Assembly: GCA_003160635.1 (NCBI GenBank) | Contig: PMLV01000040.1 | Span: 51,808-115,807, forward strand | Direction: 5' to 3' | From: Acidimicrobiaceae bacterium | GTDB taxonomy: Bacteria > Actinomycetota > Acidimicrobiia > Acidimicrobiales > RAAP-2 | Length of the DNA stretch: 64,000 nt | Position numbers and translations under genes: made by a program | The notes under the pieces: generated by a model | Told to the model about the DNA's origin: nothing | Database searches by the model: none | The model's input: the letters and a program-made list of their open reading frames with translations, nothing else | Part shown: one piece after another, positions 46,264 to 55,148 of the stretch | How the letters are laid out: each line of letters opens with the position of its first letter | Position numbering within the stretch: the stretch's first letter is position 1

Positions 46264-47074
46264 ACAGTTGAGGACATCGCACCACGATCACTTCGCGGAT
46301 TCCAAACGGGAGCGACCCGATATTGTCGAGTAGCCATCGCTCCATCTTGCAAGCCGCCCGGAAGAGAGACGACTCTTTGGTGTCGCCATAGTCGCGTCTT
46401 ACCCTCTCTTCGAGTGCGGCGCCATCGAGGTGATCAAACTGCAGCCGGTTCCGCATCTTGAGGAGCCAGAACGCTGGGTAGACGACAGTTCCAAGCTGGA
46501 AATCGGTCTCCACCAGAAGTCCGACACCCTTTGCTTTCTGCGCCATCTCCGACCGGCCGTACCGACGTTCATGATGGAGGAACCGGTCGTAGTAGTCGTA
46601 GAGGTGTGGCCCCGCCGGAACTACCAAGATTGCCGCAGCGCCCGGGCGAAGAATTCGCCGGATCTCGGCCAGCGCTGCTCGGTCATCCGGAATGTGCTCT
46701 AGCAGGTTGATGCTGACGACCGCATCGGCACAGCTGTCTGGCAGCGGCAAACGACAGGCATCCGCCTGGGCTACCCCTACGTCGGGGAGAGCCATCCTCG
46801 CCTTTCTCAAACCCGAAAATATGAGATCAAATCCTATGACCCGCATGGTCGGGTATGTCTTGCGCAGGTCGTCTAACATGTAGCCGGTCGAGCAGCCAAT
46901 CTCGATGATCGTCGCGGCCGAATTCAAGCCATCGAGTCGAGAAAGAATGACGGCTCGAGTAAGCAATTCGATTGGGTGGTCGCGAGTCGATTCCTCGTGA
47001 AACTCTTCGAGGTCCTCCGACCAGTTAGGCGAAATAACTCCGCCGAAATTGTCGTCCTCGGTTGAGTCGATCAT
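46256..47074 (-). CDS. Class I SAM-dependent methyltransferase
   Basis: A 272-residue methyltransferase. Motif I is IIEIGCSTGYMLDDL (about 57-71), followed by an acidic end of strand 2 in VIGFDLIFSG, DACRLPLPDSCADAVVSINL and LEHIPDD, and RRILRPGAAAILVVPAG. It belongs to the UbiE/type 11 group. The acceptor is unknown; in a glycan locus a sugar or lipid-linked intermediate is likely. It lies 73 bp downstream of the GT-C-like gene on the same strand and overlaps the GT2-GtrA gene's end. Confidence 0.88.
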   Translation of the reverse strand: MIDSTEDDNFGGVISPNWSEDLEEFHEESTRDHPIELLTRAVILSRLDGLNSAATIIEIGCSTGYMLDDLRKTYPTMRVIGFDLIFSGLRKARMALPDVGVAQADACRLPLPDSCADAVVSINLLEHIPDDRAALAEIRRILRPGAAAILVVPAGPHLYDYYDRFLHHERRYGRSEMAQKAKGVGLLVETDFQLGTVVYPAFWLLKMRNRLQFDHLDGAALEERVRRDYGDTKESSLFRAACKMERWLLDNIGSLPFGIREVIVVRCPQLSS

Positions 47075-47147
47075 GGGTCACTCCAATCGGTCTGGCCCAA
47101 GAACCATCGCCTGTTTGCGCTCGCGCCGAATCCCATCGAGCGACTCA

Positions 47148-48941
47148 CTACTGCAACGCCTCACTTGGATGGCGTACGACCTTGAACAGTCGGAATCCCG
47201 GACAGCCAGAACGCGACGGGATCTGGTGCACGACTTTGGCGAATCCCGCACCTGTCGCCCATAGCTTCGGGTATTTGATGTTCTCTGCCGAAATCGGCGT
47301 GTCCGCAGGGTTGGGCTCGAATATGTAGTGGGCATGAAATGTCAGGGGGTCGGCCAGGGTGCGCTGGAAGTCTCGGTCGTTCGGGATAACGAACAGTTTG
47401 GGCTGGCTTATCGATGTGATCATGTCCGGAACGCATAGTGCCGCGTTGTCGACTATCACGTCTCCATTGGGAAGATGGAGACTGGCCAGATAATCCCCCA
47501 TCGATATGATGGTGGCATAGCTAGTCTTCGTATTGAGCGCCAATCCGGTCACGTGCTTGTCGAAAATGAAGTCGAGAAACTGGGTCTCTTGAACCCCGAT
47601 GTTTGGATTGAACATCGCGGCCGAAGTGACCACCGTTGCGGGGACCATCATGAGAAGTACGACGACGACTCCAATCGCGCTGAGCCATCCCGTGCGCATA
47701 GTGCTATTTCGGCGTCTAGATGGTTTCGAAGTGAGCTTTCCAGTCGAAAATGATGGAATGGCTGCAACCAAGCTTCCGACAATCAGAATCTCCAGTGGAA
47801 GGGTTGCGAGGAAATAGCGGTAAAGGTTTTCAATGGAGTTAGCCAAGAGCGAGAGGCTGTCAAAGGCTACGGCTCCGCCAAGAATGGCGAGAGGTGCGAG
47901 CATTCGTGGGTCGCGCCTGCGAATCGCCAAGACGATGGATATGAGCAGAGTGATCGGGAGTAGGGGCCAAAGCGAACCGATCGCCTGAATATCATAAATA
48001 ATTCGGCCATGAAATGACTTGTGCTGCAGGAGTAACTCCTGTGCGGAGTTTCCGTAAATTGACTCGAATTGACCAAAGTATTGGCCAGTGATGACTTTAC
48101 TGACTACTGCCCAGCCCACTGCCGCCGTAAGCGCAGGTACCGCAAAAATTGCGGCATCCGACATGGCTGTCGCTCGTCTGGCCCGTCTCGCTCCTTCGGC
48201 ACGCCAATAGGAAACCGCAACTACCGCCACCGCACCGAACGCCGTTGCTGCGGCAGCCTCGTTTCGAGTCAGGTATGAGAATCCGAGTGCTGTAGCGCCG
48301 TAGGCCAGTGATCGTATGTCTCCGTCGTGCATCCATCGAATCAGATATCTCGTCGTCGCTGTGAGGGTGAATATGTAGAGACCTTCGCTCATGCCATTGC
48401 CCGCGTAGTAAAGGATCATGGGGTTCAACGCGAAAAAGGCCGTCAGGACGAGCCTCGGCGCCCGGCTGAGACCCCATTCGCGTAGCGCACAACGAATCTG
48501 ATGAGCGGCGCCAGCCATTGCAAGGGCGCTGACCAAACTTCCGGCCATATCATTGTGCGAAAGTGCCGGCCACAGGTGGTTGCCGAGGAGTAAAACCAGG
48601 TCGGCCATGGACTGCAATGGGGTCCACACGAATCCCACCGCAGCCAGATGGGGGTCGCGCGAATAGACGATGTAGAAACCGTTGGCCATCCTGGACGTTG
48701 CGTCACCGTTGAAGCTGTGGTATTTGAAATCGAGCAGGACGGCCACTGTGACGTAGATAGCGAATGAGACGAGGTAGATGACACCACCCTCACTCGTGAG
48801 CAGCCGCGTGACGGAATGTCGGGTCTGCTCGATGTGCGGCGACTCAAGATCCTGCGCTGATGGGGTGTAAAGCGCCAGAGGATCCAACATTGGATCGTTG
48901 GCAGGCCAGCGATCGATAGTTGTGGTGGAGCTGTGCTCCAT
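47148..48941 (-). CDS. Polytopic membrane protein, GT-C glycosyltransferase-like
   Basis: A 597-residue protein with about nine membrane segments between residues 52 and 440 and a C-terminal extracytoplasmic region. The first loop contains FNGDATSRMANGFYIVYSRD, followed by ALNPMILYYAGNGMSEGLYI and GFSYLTRNEAAAATA. This layout resembles GT-C enzymes of the GT39/ArnT-like type, which use polyprenyl-phosphate sugars on the outer face; the acidic Asp in the first loop would be catalytic. The GT2-GtrA fusion next door could make the donor. Base composition is less GC-rich than flanking genes. Confidence 0.68.
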   Translation of the reverse strand: MEHSSTTTIDRWPANDPMLDPLALYTPSAQDLESPHIEQTRHSVTRLLTSEGGVIYLVSFAIYVTVAVLLDFKYHSFNGDATSRMANGFYIVYSRDPHLAAVGFVWTPLQSMADLVLLLGNHLWPALSHNDMAGSLVSALAMAGAAHQIRCALREWGLSRAPRLVLTAFFALNPMILYYAGNGMSEGLYIFTLTATTRYLIRWMHDGDIRSLAYGATALGFSYLTRNEAAAATAFGAVAVVAVSYWRAEGARRARRATAMSDAAIFAVPALTAAVGWAVVSKVITGQYFGQFESIYGNSAQELLLQHKSFHGRIIYDIQAIGSLWPLLPITLLISIVLAIRRRDPRMLAPLAILGGAVAFDSLSLLANSIENLYRYFLATLPLEILIVGSLVAAIPSFSTGKLTSKPSRRRNSTMRTGWLSAIGVVVVLLMMVPATVVTSAAMFNPNIGVQETQFLDFIFDKHVTGLALNTKTSYATIISMGDYLASLHLPNGDVIVDNAALCVPDMITSISQPKLFVIPNDRDFQRTLADPLTFHAHYIFEPNPADTPISAENIKYPKLWATGAGFAKVVHQIPSRSGCPGFRLFKVVRHPSEALQ

Positions 48942-48991
48942 GGTCAGTCCCCGCCGTCCTCTTCAGATAAAGACTCGAGAAGTGACATGGG

Positions 48992-50857
48992 TCAGGGCGC
49001 GGGTGCGGGCGTGGTGGTTGTCGTGGAGGGCTGGTCCGACGAAGTCGTTGTGGACTGGGCCGGCCGACGAGTCTGAGAGGGATTTGACGGGTCATTTGTT
49101 GATCCGGGTGTGAGCGTTGAGGAGGTCGACGAAGTCGACGTCGACACTGGATCCGACGAAGTCGAATTCGTCGAACTGGATGTGGTCGAGCTGGGCGTCG
49201 TCGTCGAGGTCGTAGAGGACGTGGACGATGTGGAAGTCGTCGTCGGACCTGCCGAGTAATCCTTGACGGCTGGCGAGAATCCGCGGAGTGCCGATAAGAG
49301 CGCCGGGTCATTGCCGTCCATCCCGAGAGCCCAGATTCCCATTCCGCCTAATCCGCTGGACGCGGCCAGTTGTGTCGCGTCGTACAGCGAACTGGGCACT
49401 TCAAAGAAGGACTCGTGCCATTGGGTGCCGACTTCGTACGACGTCCATGCGGTTTGGGTCGTGGCGTCCCAGTAGATTGGATGGCCACTGGCTATGACTT
49501 GGCCGTACGTCACCGTCGTCGCCGGGCCGGTGGCCTGGGCGGTGAGGGTGCCGTCGCTCGTTGGCCAATCGATCCCGAAGAACGGCATGCCCAGAATCAC
49601 CTTGGATGCTGGCGCGGCTGCAACGTATTGGTCAATTGCGGTCTTCTCGCTGAACATGGAACTGGTGAGCGGAGACGTCGCAGACCCGCTCGATTGAAGA
49701 TTTAGTTGGTAGGCCATGACGAAGAATCCGTCGACGGCAGGTGCCAGGGCGCGAATGTTGTAGAAGCCGTTGGGATCCCCGGCCGCGCTGGCGTACGTGT
49801 CCATGGTCACCTGGTAGTTGGGATTCACGCCATGGAGCGCGGCAGAAACCTGTGTCACCAGGTTAGTGAGACCGACCTGGTCTCCGCTGCCTGATCCTTC
49901 CAGGTCAAGGTTCACGCCATCGAGGTTCTTGGCCTGAATGGCCGCGATCAGCGCTTTGGAGAGGGTGGCAGGAGCCGTCGGGGAGGAAGTGAGCTGGTTC
50001 AGGGAGGATTGGTCGAAATCGGTCGCGGTCAGGACGACACGGTCGCCGGCGGCGTGTGCCCGTGTTATCAGGTTGGCGAATTCCTGGCTCTGGTAGCCAT
50101 TCCAGCCGGGTCCTGCTCCGTCCAAGGTTCCATCGGCGTTTATGTCGATGCTGAAGTACGCAATGGTTGAAATCTGGCTTACGTCGAATCCCGCGCTCTG
50201 TGCAAGCGTCCAGTACGGGGCAAAACCAAAGACCTCGTGCGGGCGCAGTGGAGGTGCATCGGCCAATGAAGGCGGCGCCGGGGCGGGCGGCAAGGTCGCG
50301 GCAGCGAGGACGGCTGTCGTCGAGGTACCGGGAGGGGCGTTCAAGGCGGCGAGCACCTCGTTGTGAACCAATTGGGCGTTGCCTTCGATGCCATGATTGT
50401 GGACCGCCGCCTTAGGCGGGAAGGGAGCCGACCCGCCGAGCGTCGTGACGAGAGCGACCAACAGGGTGATCAAAACGATGGTGCCAGCCGCCACGACTGA
50501 CGAAATACCTTTATGGGGCAGCACCACCTTTCTGACCACGGTCCGTGGCCAAAAGGCGCCCTCCGAATTGATAGTTGGGTTGTCAGCCCTCGAGGCAGGA
50601 CCCGGGTGACCAAGCGGGAACTCACCGCGGGAGATCAGATCGGCGACGACGGCGGAACGCCCGACAGCCTGTTCAAGGGAGGTTGCGCTCCTCACGGCGT
50701 TCTGCAGTACTTCCCAGTCACGCTTTGTTGGTCGGGCCGAGGCCGCTCCCTCTTTGTTGCGGTTGAACAGGTAGTCGATGAACTGTCCTGCGAGTTCATA
50801 GCTCGCCACGAGCTCGGAGTCCGACGACGAAGGATCCACTGTGAAATTCATTTCCAT
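48992..50857 (-). CDS. Membrane-anchored GH18-like protein
   Basis: A 621-residue type II membrane protein. A 118-residue cytoplasmic region (two helical clusters) comes first, then one membrane segment (about 119-141), then a GH18 barrel at about 207-535. The catalytic motif is DGVNLDLEG, with Asp313, Asp318 and Glu320 all intact. A Thr/Ser/Pro-rich tail of about 80 residues ends the protein. It probably cuts or binds a GlcNAc-containing polymer such as peptidoglycan, in the manner of spore-coat YaaH/SleL-like GH18s. I set the start at ATG 50857; the frame runs further upstream. Confidence 0.82.
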   Translation of the reverse strand: MEMNFTVDPSSSDSELVASYELAGQFIDYLFNRNKEGAASARPTKRDWEVLQNAVRSATSLEQAVGRSAVVADLISRGEFPLGHPGPASRADNPTINSEGAFWPRTVVRKVVLPHKGISSVVAAGTIVLITLLVALVTTLGGSAPFPPKAAVHNHGIEGNAQLVHNEVLAALNAPPGTSTTAVLAAATLPPAPAPPSLADAPPLRPHEVFGFAPYWTLAQSAGFDVSQISTIAYFSIDINADGTLDGAGPGWNGYQSQEFANLITRAHAAGDRVVLTATDFDQSSLNQLTSSPTAPATLSKALIAAIQAKNLDGVNLDLEGSGSGDQVGLTNLVTQVSAALHGVNPNYQVTMDTYASAAGDPNGFYNIRALAPAVDGFFVMAYQLNLQSSGSATSPLTSSMFSEKTAIDQYVAAAPASKVILGMPFFGIDWPTSDGTLTAQATGPATTVTYGQVIASGHPIYWDATTQTAWTSYEVGTQWHESFFEVPSSLYDATQLAASSGLGGMGIWALGMDGNDPALLSALRGFSPAVKDYSAGPTTTSTSSTSSTTSTTTPSSTTSSSTNSTSSDPVSTSTSSTSSTLTPGSTNDPSNPSQTRRPAQSTTTSSDQPSTTTTTPAPAP

Positions 50858-50927
50858 GCTGGAGTGTTTCGTCCCCTTCTGGCGATGATGAACACGGAAA
50901 GGGACTAACGGATGGAGTGACGCTCGA

Positions 50928-51500
50928 CTAGCGCGAATCCATTGTGCCGAACGACTGGCCCAATGAAGGTGACCGAGGGTCAACTGCCGGCGTCAGCATG
51001 TCGTTCAGCACACTCAGCTCTTTGACGAGTTCACTGTTGACGCTGGCGAAGCCGACGATGGCACTTTGTAGTTCCTGCGCCGTGCGATTTGGAATGGCCG
51101 ATGACTGCTGTGCTTGTCGCCGAATCTCCACGGCTTCCTCGGTCGCCTCACGGAGGATTTCCGCTGCCTTGGCCTCTGCCTCTACCAGTATCTCCTGAAT
51201 CCTCATTTCGAGCTTAGAGAGGGAGGCTTCGGAGAAGCGCTGCGCTTCAACGAAGAGACGACCGATCTCGTATTCGGTCGTCTGGACAACGGCTACTTGG
51301 TGCAGCTGGTCGTTCGCCTGAGCAAGCCGGGTTTGGAGTTCTTCGATCGCCCCTGCGATCGCCCCCAATTCAGAACTTGTCGATTCCACGGTTGCAGGTT
51401 CCTGTGGCCCCTGGCCCACCCCGTTCCCGTTGGCGGGCCGTACGTCCTCGTGTGGAAATGAGCTGGGGCCGAACACCGGATCAAATGGGTTGGCGCTCAT
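50928..51500 (-). CDS. Coiled-coil protein, DivIVA-like
   Basis: A 190-residue protein. After a disordered 40-residue N-terminus comes an almost unbroken helix (about 43-150) with heptads: GAIAGAIEELQTRLAQANDQ, RIQEILVEAEAKAAEILREA and EEAVEIRRQAQQ. This resembles the DivIVA/Wag31 or ATP-synthase-b-like coiled coil of actinobacterial polar growth proteins, but the N-terminal DivIVA signature is missing. It lies 70 bp upstream of the GH18-like gene on the same strand, so the two may act together at the envelope. ATG 51500 follows AGGAAGG. Confidence 0.6.
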   Translation of the reverse strand: MSANPFDPVFGPSSFPHEDVRPANGNGVGQGPQEPATVESTSSELGAIAGAIEELQTRLAQANDQLHQVAVVQTTEYEIGRLFVEAQRFSEASLSKLEMRIQEILVEAEAKAAEILREATEEAVEIRRQAQQSSAIPNRTAQELQSAIVGFASVNSELVKELSVLNDMLTPAVDPRSPSLGQSFGTMDSR

Positions 51501-51594
51501 ACGCCTACCTTCCTAGCACCCACTCGGTCTTCGGACCAGCTCAATTCCCAGGCGTTCGCTTGTCGTTCACACTCGATTAAGGAAGGAAATGTTG

Positions 51595-51714
51595 ATGTCA
51601 CGCTCGCCGAGTAGCGAGGGGTCAGCGAGCTTTCAGAGCGACTCAGTGGTTGACCCAACCGAGTTGCGGATATGTTTCGAAGTCCTCATACTGTCGACCA
51701 TCCAATGTCCTTAG
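51595..51714 (+). CDS. Possible 39-residue small protein
   Basis: A short frame from ATG 51595 to TAG 51714, with AAGGAAGG 8 nt upstream (51579-51586); an in-frame ATG at 51589 is too close to it. The product begins MSRSPSSEGSASF and ends in ICFEVLILSTIQCP, a short hydrophobic stretch. It lies in the 286-bp gap between the coiled-coil gene and the next plus-strand gene. The strong ribosome site is the only support. Confidence 0.25.
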   Translation: MSRSPSSEGSASFQSDSVVDPTELRICFEVLILSTIQCP

Positions 51715-51786
51715 GTCCATCGGAGTCAGGTGAACGTCTCATGTCTCCCATCAACACCAGTTGTCGACTGAGTTGATCGCAGATCG

Positions 51787-52074
51787 ATGGCGGACAAAAT
51801 ACGGGTAATCGAGTACGAAGTCCTCTTGTGGGACGACGAACGGATGCAGAAGATCGCGGAGATCGTGAAGCAGAAGCTCGGGGTCGTTCCTGAAGTCGGA
51901 ATCCTCCGCTGCACGGTGCGCACGTCCACGAAGGTGACACTTATCGGAAATGCCGACGCCACGAGAGCGCTCGTGGCTAGTGGCAAGGCGAGTAAGCCGG
52001 GGGGATTGATGATATCGAAGCAGGAGTTTCCAATCCTCATAAAGGGTTGGCCGTACCGGTTTGGGACCGACTAA
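51787..52074 (+). CDS. Small protein of unknown function
   Basis: A 95-residue soluble protein beginning MADKIRVIEYEVLLWDDERM. It looks like a compact alpha/beta fold: strand, helix QKIAEIVKQKLGVVP, strands VTLIGN, helix DATRALVASG, end IKGWPYRFGTD. I do not recognise the family. No strong ribosome site lies before ATG 51787. Codon use is as in neighbours and the frame is intact. It precedes the DUF2510-like gene by 63 bp on the same strand. Confidence 0.55.
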   Translation: MADKIRVIEYEVLLWDDERMQKIAEIVKQKLGVVPEVGILRCTVRTSTKVTLIGNADATRALVASGKASKPGGLMISKQEFPILIKGWPYRFGTD

Positions 52075-52137
52075 TGATCGCTCAACACTTCGGATGGGAC
52101 GGTGTGTTGTGTAGGCGAGGGTGGGGCAATCTTCACC

Positions 52138-52944
52138 ATGGTGAGTGAACTCATCAGGGGATGGCAGCCCGATCCCTTCGGCCTCCATGAGTACCGGTTC
52201 TTTTCCGATGACGGTAAGCCCACTCTCTTGGTGCGAGATGGAAGTGCGCGGTCGTATGACCCGCCCCCGTCGACAGGAGGAGCGCTCTTCATAAGACCTG
52301 TTCCTTCCGAACCCGAATGTGAGTTGAAACCACCTGTCACATGGCAGGCACCAGAGAAGCCCGCAACGAACGGAAGCTCAGGCGCGCTTCCCCCTGCTGT
52401 TGTGTTCCGCCCGGTGCAGCTCCCCCGACCTCTGGATGCTGCCGAACAGGCGTTATCGACCTCTAAGTCCGCGAAAGCGGCGTACGTGGTCGTGCTTACC
52501 GCAATGGCCGCCAGCGCTCTGGCACTGGCAGTGGTTCATTTCACGCACAGCGGGAACGCGCCCAGTCCGGGTGCCGATTCTTCGACCTCAACCATCTCAT
52601 TGCCCACGACCGCCTCGACCGTAGCGCCGACAACAACGCCGCCCCTCCCGGCCTCGTTGCAACCAAGCGCAGCTGTCGCGGCAGCTGCCTTCATCTCGAG
52701 TTGGGCCTCAGGAAACCGCACCGAGGCTCTCTCAGTGGCCACTGCGCCAGCCGTGGCCACTCTCTTTGCCGGTCATTACACCCGCGGGTTGGTCATTGAT
52801 CGCGGGTGCAGTGTGGCGTTCTCGCCGATTGTGTGTACCTACGGTCCCCCTGGAGGCGCCGCACCTACCGACCCGATCTACGAGATAGATGTGATGCAGG
52901 CTCCCGGGGGCTGGTATGTCAGTTCGGCCACGATCAATAATTGA
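52138..52944 (+). CDS. Single-pass membrane protein with DUF2510-like N-terminus
   Basis: A 268-residue protein. The first 35 residues (RGWQPDPFGLHEYRFFSDDG) are a degenerate DUF2510-like module. A Pro-rich linker leads to a membrane segment at about 122-140 (YVVVLTAMAASALALAVVHF). Outside is a Thr/Ser/Pro linker and a domain at about 185-268 with two Cys (CSVAFSPIVC) that may form a disulfide. The start at ATG 52138 is the one that begins the DUF2510-like fold. Function unknown. Confidence 0.62.
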   Translation: MVSELIRGWQPDPFGLHEYRFFSDDGKPTLLVRDGSARSYDPPPSTGGALFIRPVPSEPECELKPPVTWQAPEKPATNGSSGALPPAVVFRPVQLPRPLDAAEQALSTSKSAKAAYVVVLTAMAASALALAVVHFTHSGNAPSPGADSSTSTISLPTTASTVAPTTTPPLPASLQPSAAVAAAAFISSWASGNRTEALSVATAPAVATLFAGHYTRGLVIDRGCSVAFSPIVCTYGPPGGAAPTDPIYEIDVMQAPGGWYVSSATINN

Positions 52945-53026
52945 GCCGGGTCCGGTTTTCGGATCGAAGCGACGTGGGCGGAGGGGTCCCTGGCTTCTTG
53001 GCCTCTGAACTGGGCATATCAGGGAA

Positions 53027-53114
53027 TGGCGGAGGCGGTGGGATTTGAACCCACGGTTGCTTTCACAACACACGATTTCCAATCGTGCCGATTCGGCCGC
53101 TCTCGCACGCCTCC
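53027..53114 (-). tRNA. tRNA-Ser (GGA)
   Basis: On the minus strand it begins GGAGGCG and pairs with CGCCTCC, with encoded CCA (53027-53029). The anticodon stem-loop CACGA-TTGGAAA-TCGTG gives anticodon GGA, reading UCC/UCU. The long variable arm and T-arm GGGTTCAAATCCC are typical of serine tRNA. Its first 20 bases differ by only three from those of the other tRNA-Ser in the window. Confidence 0.97.
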
Positions 53115-53193
53115 AGGAATGCAGCCCGTCAGGCTAGCCGAGACACTCCCACCCAGTTAGGACTAACCTAGAGAGCTTCACCGCTCCTGTTCT

Positions 53194-53307
53194 GGGCGCG
53201 GTGGCCGGGTCCTGCGCAACGGCCGCTCGTGAATCGAGTCAGGGTCGGAAGGCAGCAGCTCTCAGCGGGTATGGCCGGGTGCCGTAGCCAACCTGGCCGC
53301 CGCGCTC
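53194..53307 (+). ncRNA. ffs: Signal recognition particle RNA (small, 4.5S type)
   Basis: The SRP domain IV signature GTCAGGGTCGGAAGGCAGCA lies at about 53235-53256, with the GGAAG tetraloop region and the AGCAG bulge. The ends pair over a long stem (GGGCGCGGTGGCC with GGCCGCCGCGCTC). Size (about 114 nt) and position just upstream of dnaX match small bacterial SRP RNAs. It binds Ffh to direct membrane proteins to the translocon. The exact ends are inferred from the stem. Confidence 0.88.
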
Positions 53308-53351
53308 AGCACAGGCGTGAGTGTTATAGCGCACGATTAGGCTCGGCACCC

Positions 53352-55148
53352 ATGGCTGATGTCCCCTTCGTATCGCTGTACCGACGATTTCGCCCAGGGC
53401 GCTTCGGGGAGCTTCGCGGACAGGACCATGTCGTCCGCGCCCTGCAAAGTGCAGTGCGGGACGGTCGGGTTTCGCATGCCTACCTGTTCAGCGGACCCCG
53501 CGGGACCGGGAAGACGTCGTCGGCTCGGATATTGGCCAAGGCACTGAACTGTCTGCAGCTGACGGACGGCGAACCGTGCGGTGCCTGCATGTCTTGTGTC
53601 GAAATCGCCAGAGGAACGTCGCTCGACGTGCATGAGCTGGATGCGGCTTCGAACAATGGCGTCGACGCCATGCGCGATTTGGTGGCGCATGCAGCACTCG
53701 GTACTCCTGGGCGGTGGAAGGTCTACATCGTCGACGAGGTGCACATGCTTTCAAATGCCGCCGCCAATTCGCTGCTCAAAACGCTCGAGGAGCCCCCGTC
53801 CCACGTGGTGTTCGTACTGGCTACCACCGAGCCGCAGAAGGTACCCGCTACCATCCGGAGTCGGACTCAGCACCTCGAGTTCCGGCTTCTGGGAGCCGAC
53901 ACGCTCCAGACATTGCTTGAGTCGGTGCGCGACCAGGGTGGGCTCGAAGTGGACGATTCTTCGTTGCAGGCCGCTGTCCGACGTGCTCACGGCTCGGCCC
54001 GCGACGCCCTCTCTGCTCTCGACCAGCTCGTCGCTTCGGGCGAATCGGAAGTCGACCGTCCCGAGCTGACATCGGTGGTGTCGGCCATCGCCGCGTGCGA
54101 TGCGGGTGACGTACTCCTGAGTTTGGGAGCCCTCCTCGCTGACGGGTGGGGACCCCCGCAGTTGGCGACCGAGCTGGTCGACGATTTTCGTCAAGCCTTC
54201 CTGGCAGCCCTTGCCCCTGACCTGTGCGCGATATCCGGGGCGCAGCGTTCAGCGTTCACCGAGCTGGCGGCATCGATGGGCCTCGCCCGCGTCGTCAGGA
54301 CCATGGAAATCCTTGGGCAGGCCCTCATCGACATGCGCGACGCCCCCGACCCCCAGGTGGTCCTCGAGATCGCCACCGTGCGAGCGGCCAGAGCCGACCT
54401 CGATCAGGGCACCGCTGCGCTTGCCGAGAGAGTAAGTGTCTTGGAGCGGGCCGTGGTCGCAGGTGCGCACGCGGTCCCTCTGCCGGCCCCTCCCGAACCG
54501 ATCCAAGCTGACGTCTCTCAGGCCACCCAACCCGCCGAGGTATCCCGGCGCCCATCTGTCGGTGCAGTGCAACGAAGCCGGACGGAACAGGTCACACCGA
54601 TACAGAGCTCCGAGGGCACGAGCCCATCGGATTCGGAAGCCGGGGCGGGTGCTTTTGCGCCGGTGCCGCAGGGTGGTGCATCTGCAAACGCTCGCGCGAC
54701 AGTTGATCGGGACAGCGTGACCCAAGCGTGGGGCGATGGGGTCCTGCATAGTCTTTCGGCGCGGGCAAAGGCGCTCTTCAGCGCCGGTCGGTTCGTCGCC
54801 GTGGACGAGAGTGGCGCGCAATTCGCGCTCCCGAACGCCGCCCATCGAGACAGGTGCCTGGAGCTTGCCCCGCAGGTCGAGGTGGCGCTTTCTGCTCATT
54901 TCGGCACACCTCTACGCTTGGTCCTGGTGGTCGACGGCGGTGAAGATGAGCCTTCGACCGGCGCCTCGGTTTCCGGGCCCAAGCCCTTGCCGGACGGAGC
55001 AAATGGTCCATCAGCTCACGTTGAAGTTGACCTTGAGGAGGAAGACCCGGAGGATTTCCAATCTGCGCCAACCGTCGAGGATCACCAATCGGCTGCCGTG
55101 GATCGCCTTCTTCAGACCTTTCCCGGGACGAGCGAGATCAACGAATAG
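53352..55148 (+). CDS. dnaX: DNA polymerase III gamma/tau subunit
   Basis: A 598-residue clamp-loader ATPase. Walker A GPRGTGKT at 48-55; four zinc Cys at 67, 76, 79, 82; Walker B VYIVDEVH at 124-131; sensor region ATIRSRTQHLEF. A clamp-loader collar follows to about 370, then a Pro/Ser-rich acidic linker and a C-terminal domain that could bind polymerase. ATG 53352 is chosen because the open frame upstream overlaps the SRP RNA; TAGGCT lies 8 nt before it. I found no obvious slippage site for a shorter gamma form. recR follows with no gap. Confidence 0.96.
   Translation: MADVPFVSLYRRFRPGRFGELRGQDHVVRALQSAVRDGRVSHAYLFSGPRGTGKTSSARILAKALNCLQLTDGEPCGACMSCVEIARGTSLDVHELDAASNNGVDAMRDLVAHAALGTPGRWKVYIVDEVHMLSNAAANSLLKTLEEPPSHVVFVLATTEPQKVPATIRSRTQHLEFRLLGADTLQTLLESVRDQGGLEVDDSSLQAAVRRAHGSARDALSALDQLVASGESEVDRPELTSVVSAIAACDAGDVLLSLGALLADGWGPPQLATELVDDFRQAFLAALAPDLCAISGAQRSAFTELAASMGLARVVRTMEILGQALIDMRDAPDPQVVLEIATVRAARADLDQGTAALAERVSVLERAVVAGAHAVPLPAPPEPIQADVSQATQPAEVSRRPSVGAVQRSRTEQVTPIQSSEGTSPSDSEAGAGAFAPVPQGGASANARATVDRDSVTQAWGDGVLHSLSARAKALFSAGRFVAVDESGAQFALPNAAHRDRCLELAPQVEVALSAHFGTPLRLVLVVDGGEDEPSTGASVSGPKPLPDGANGPSAHVEVDLEEEDPEDFQSAPTVEDHQSAAVDRLLQTFPGTSEINE

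Noticed and set aside
53229-53351. Longer dnaX start giving 41 extra residues
   Set aside because: The extension falls inside the SRP RNA gene and has no homology to DnaX; ATG 53352 matches the usual start MADVPFVSLYRRFRP.
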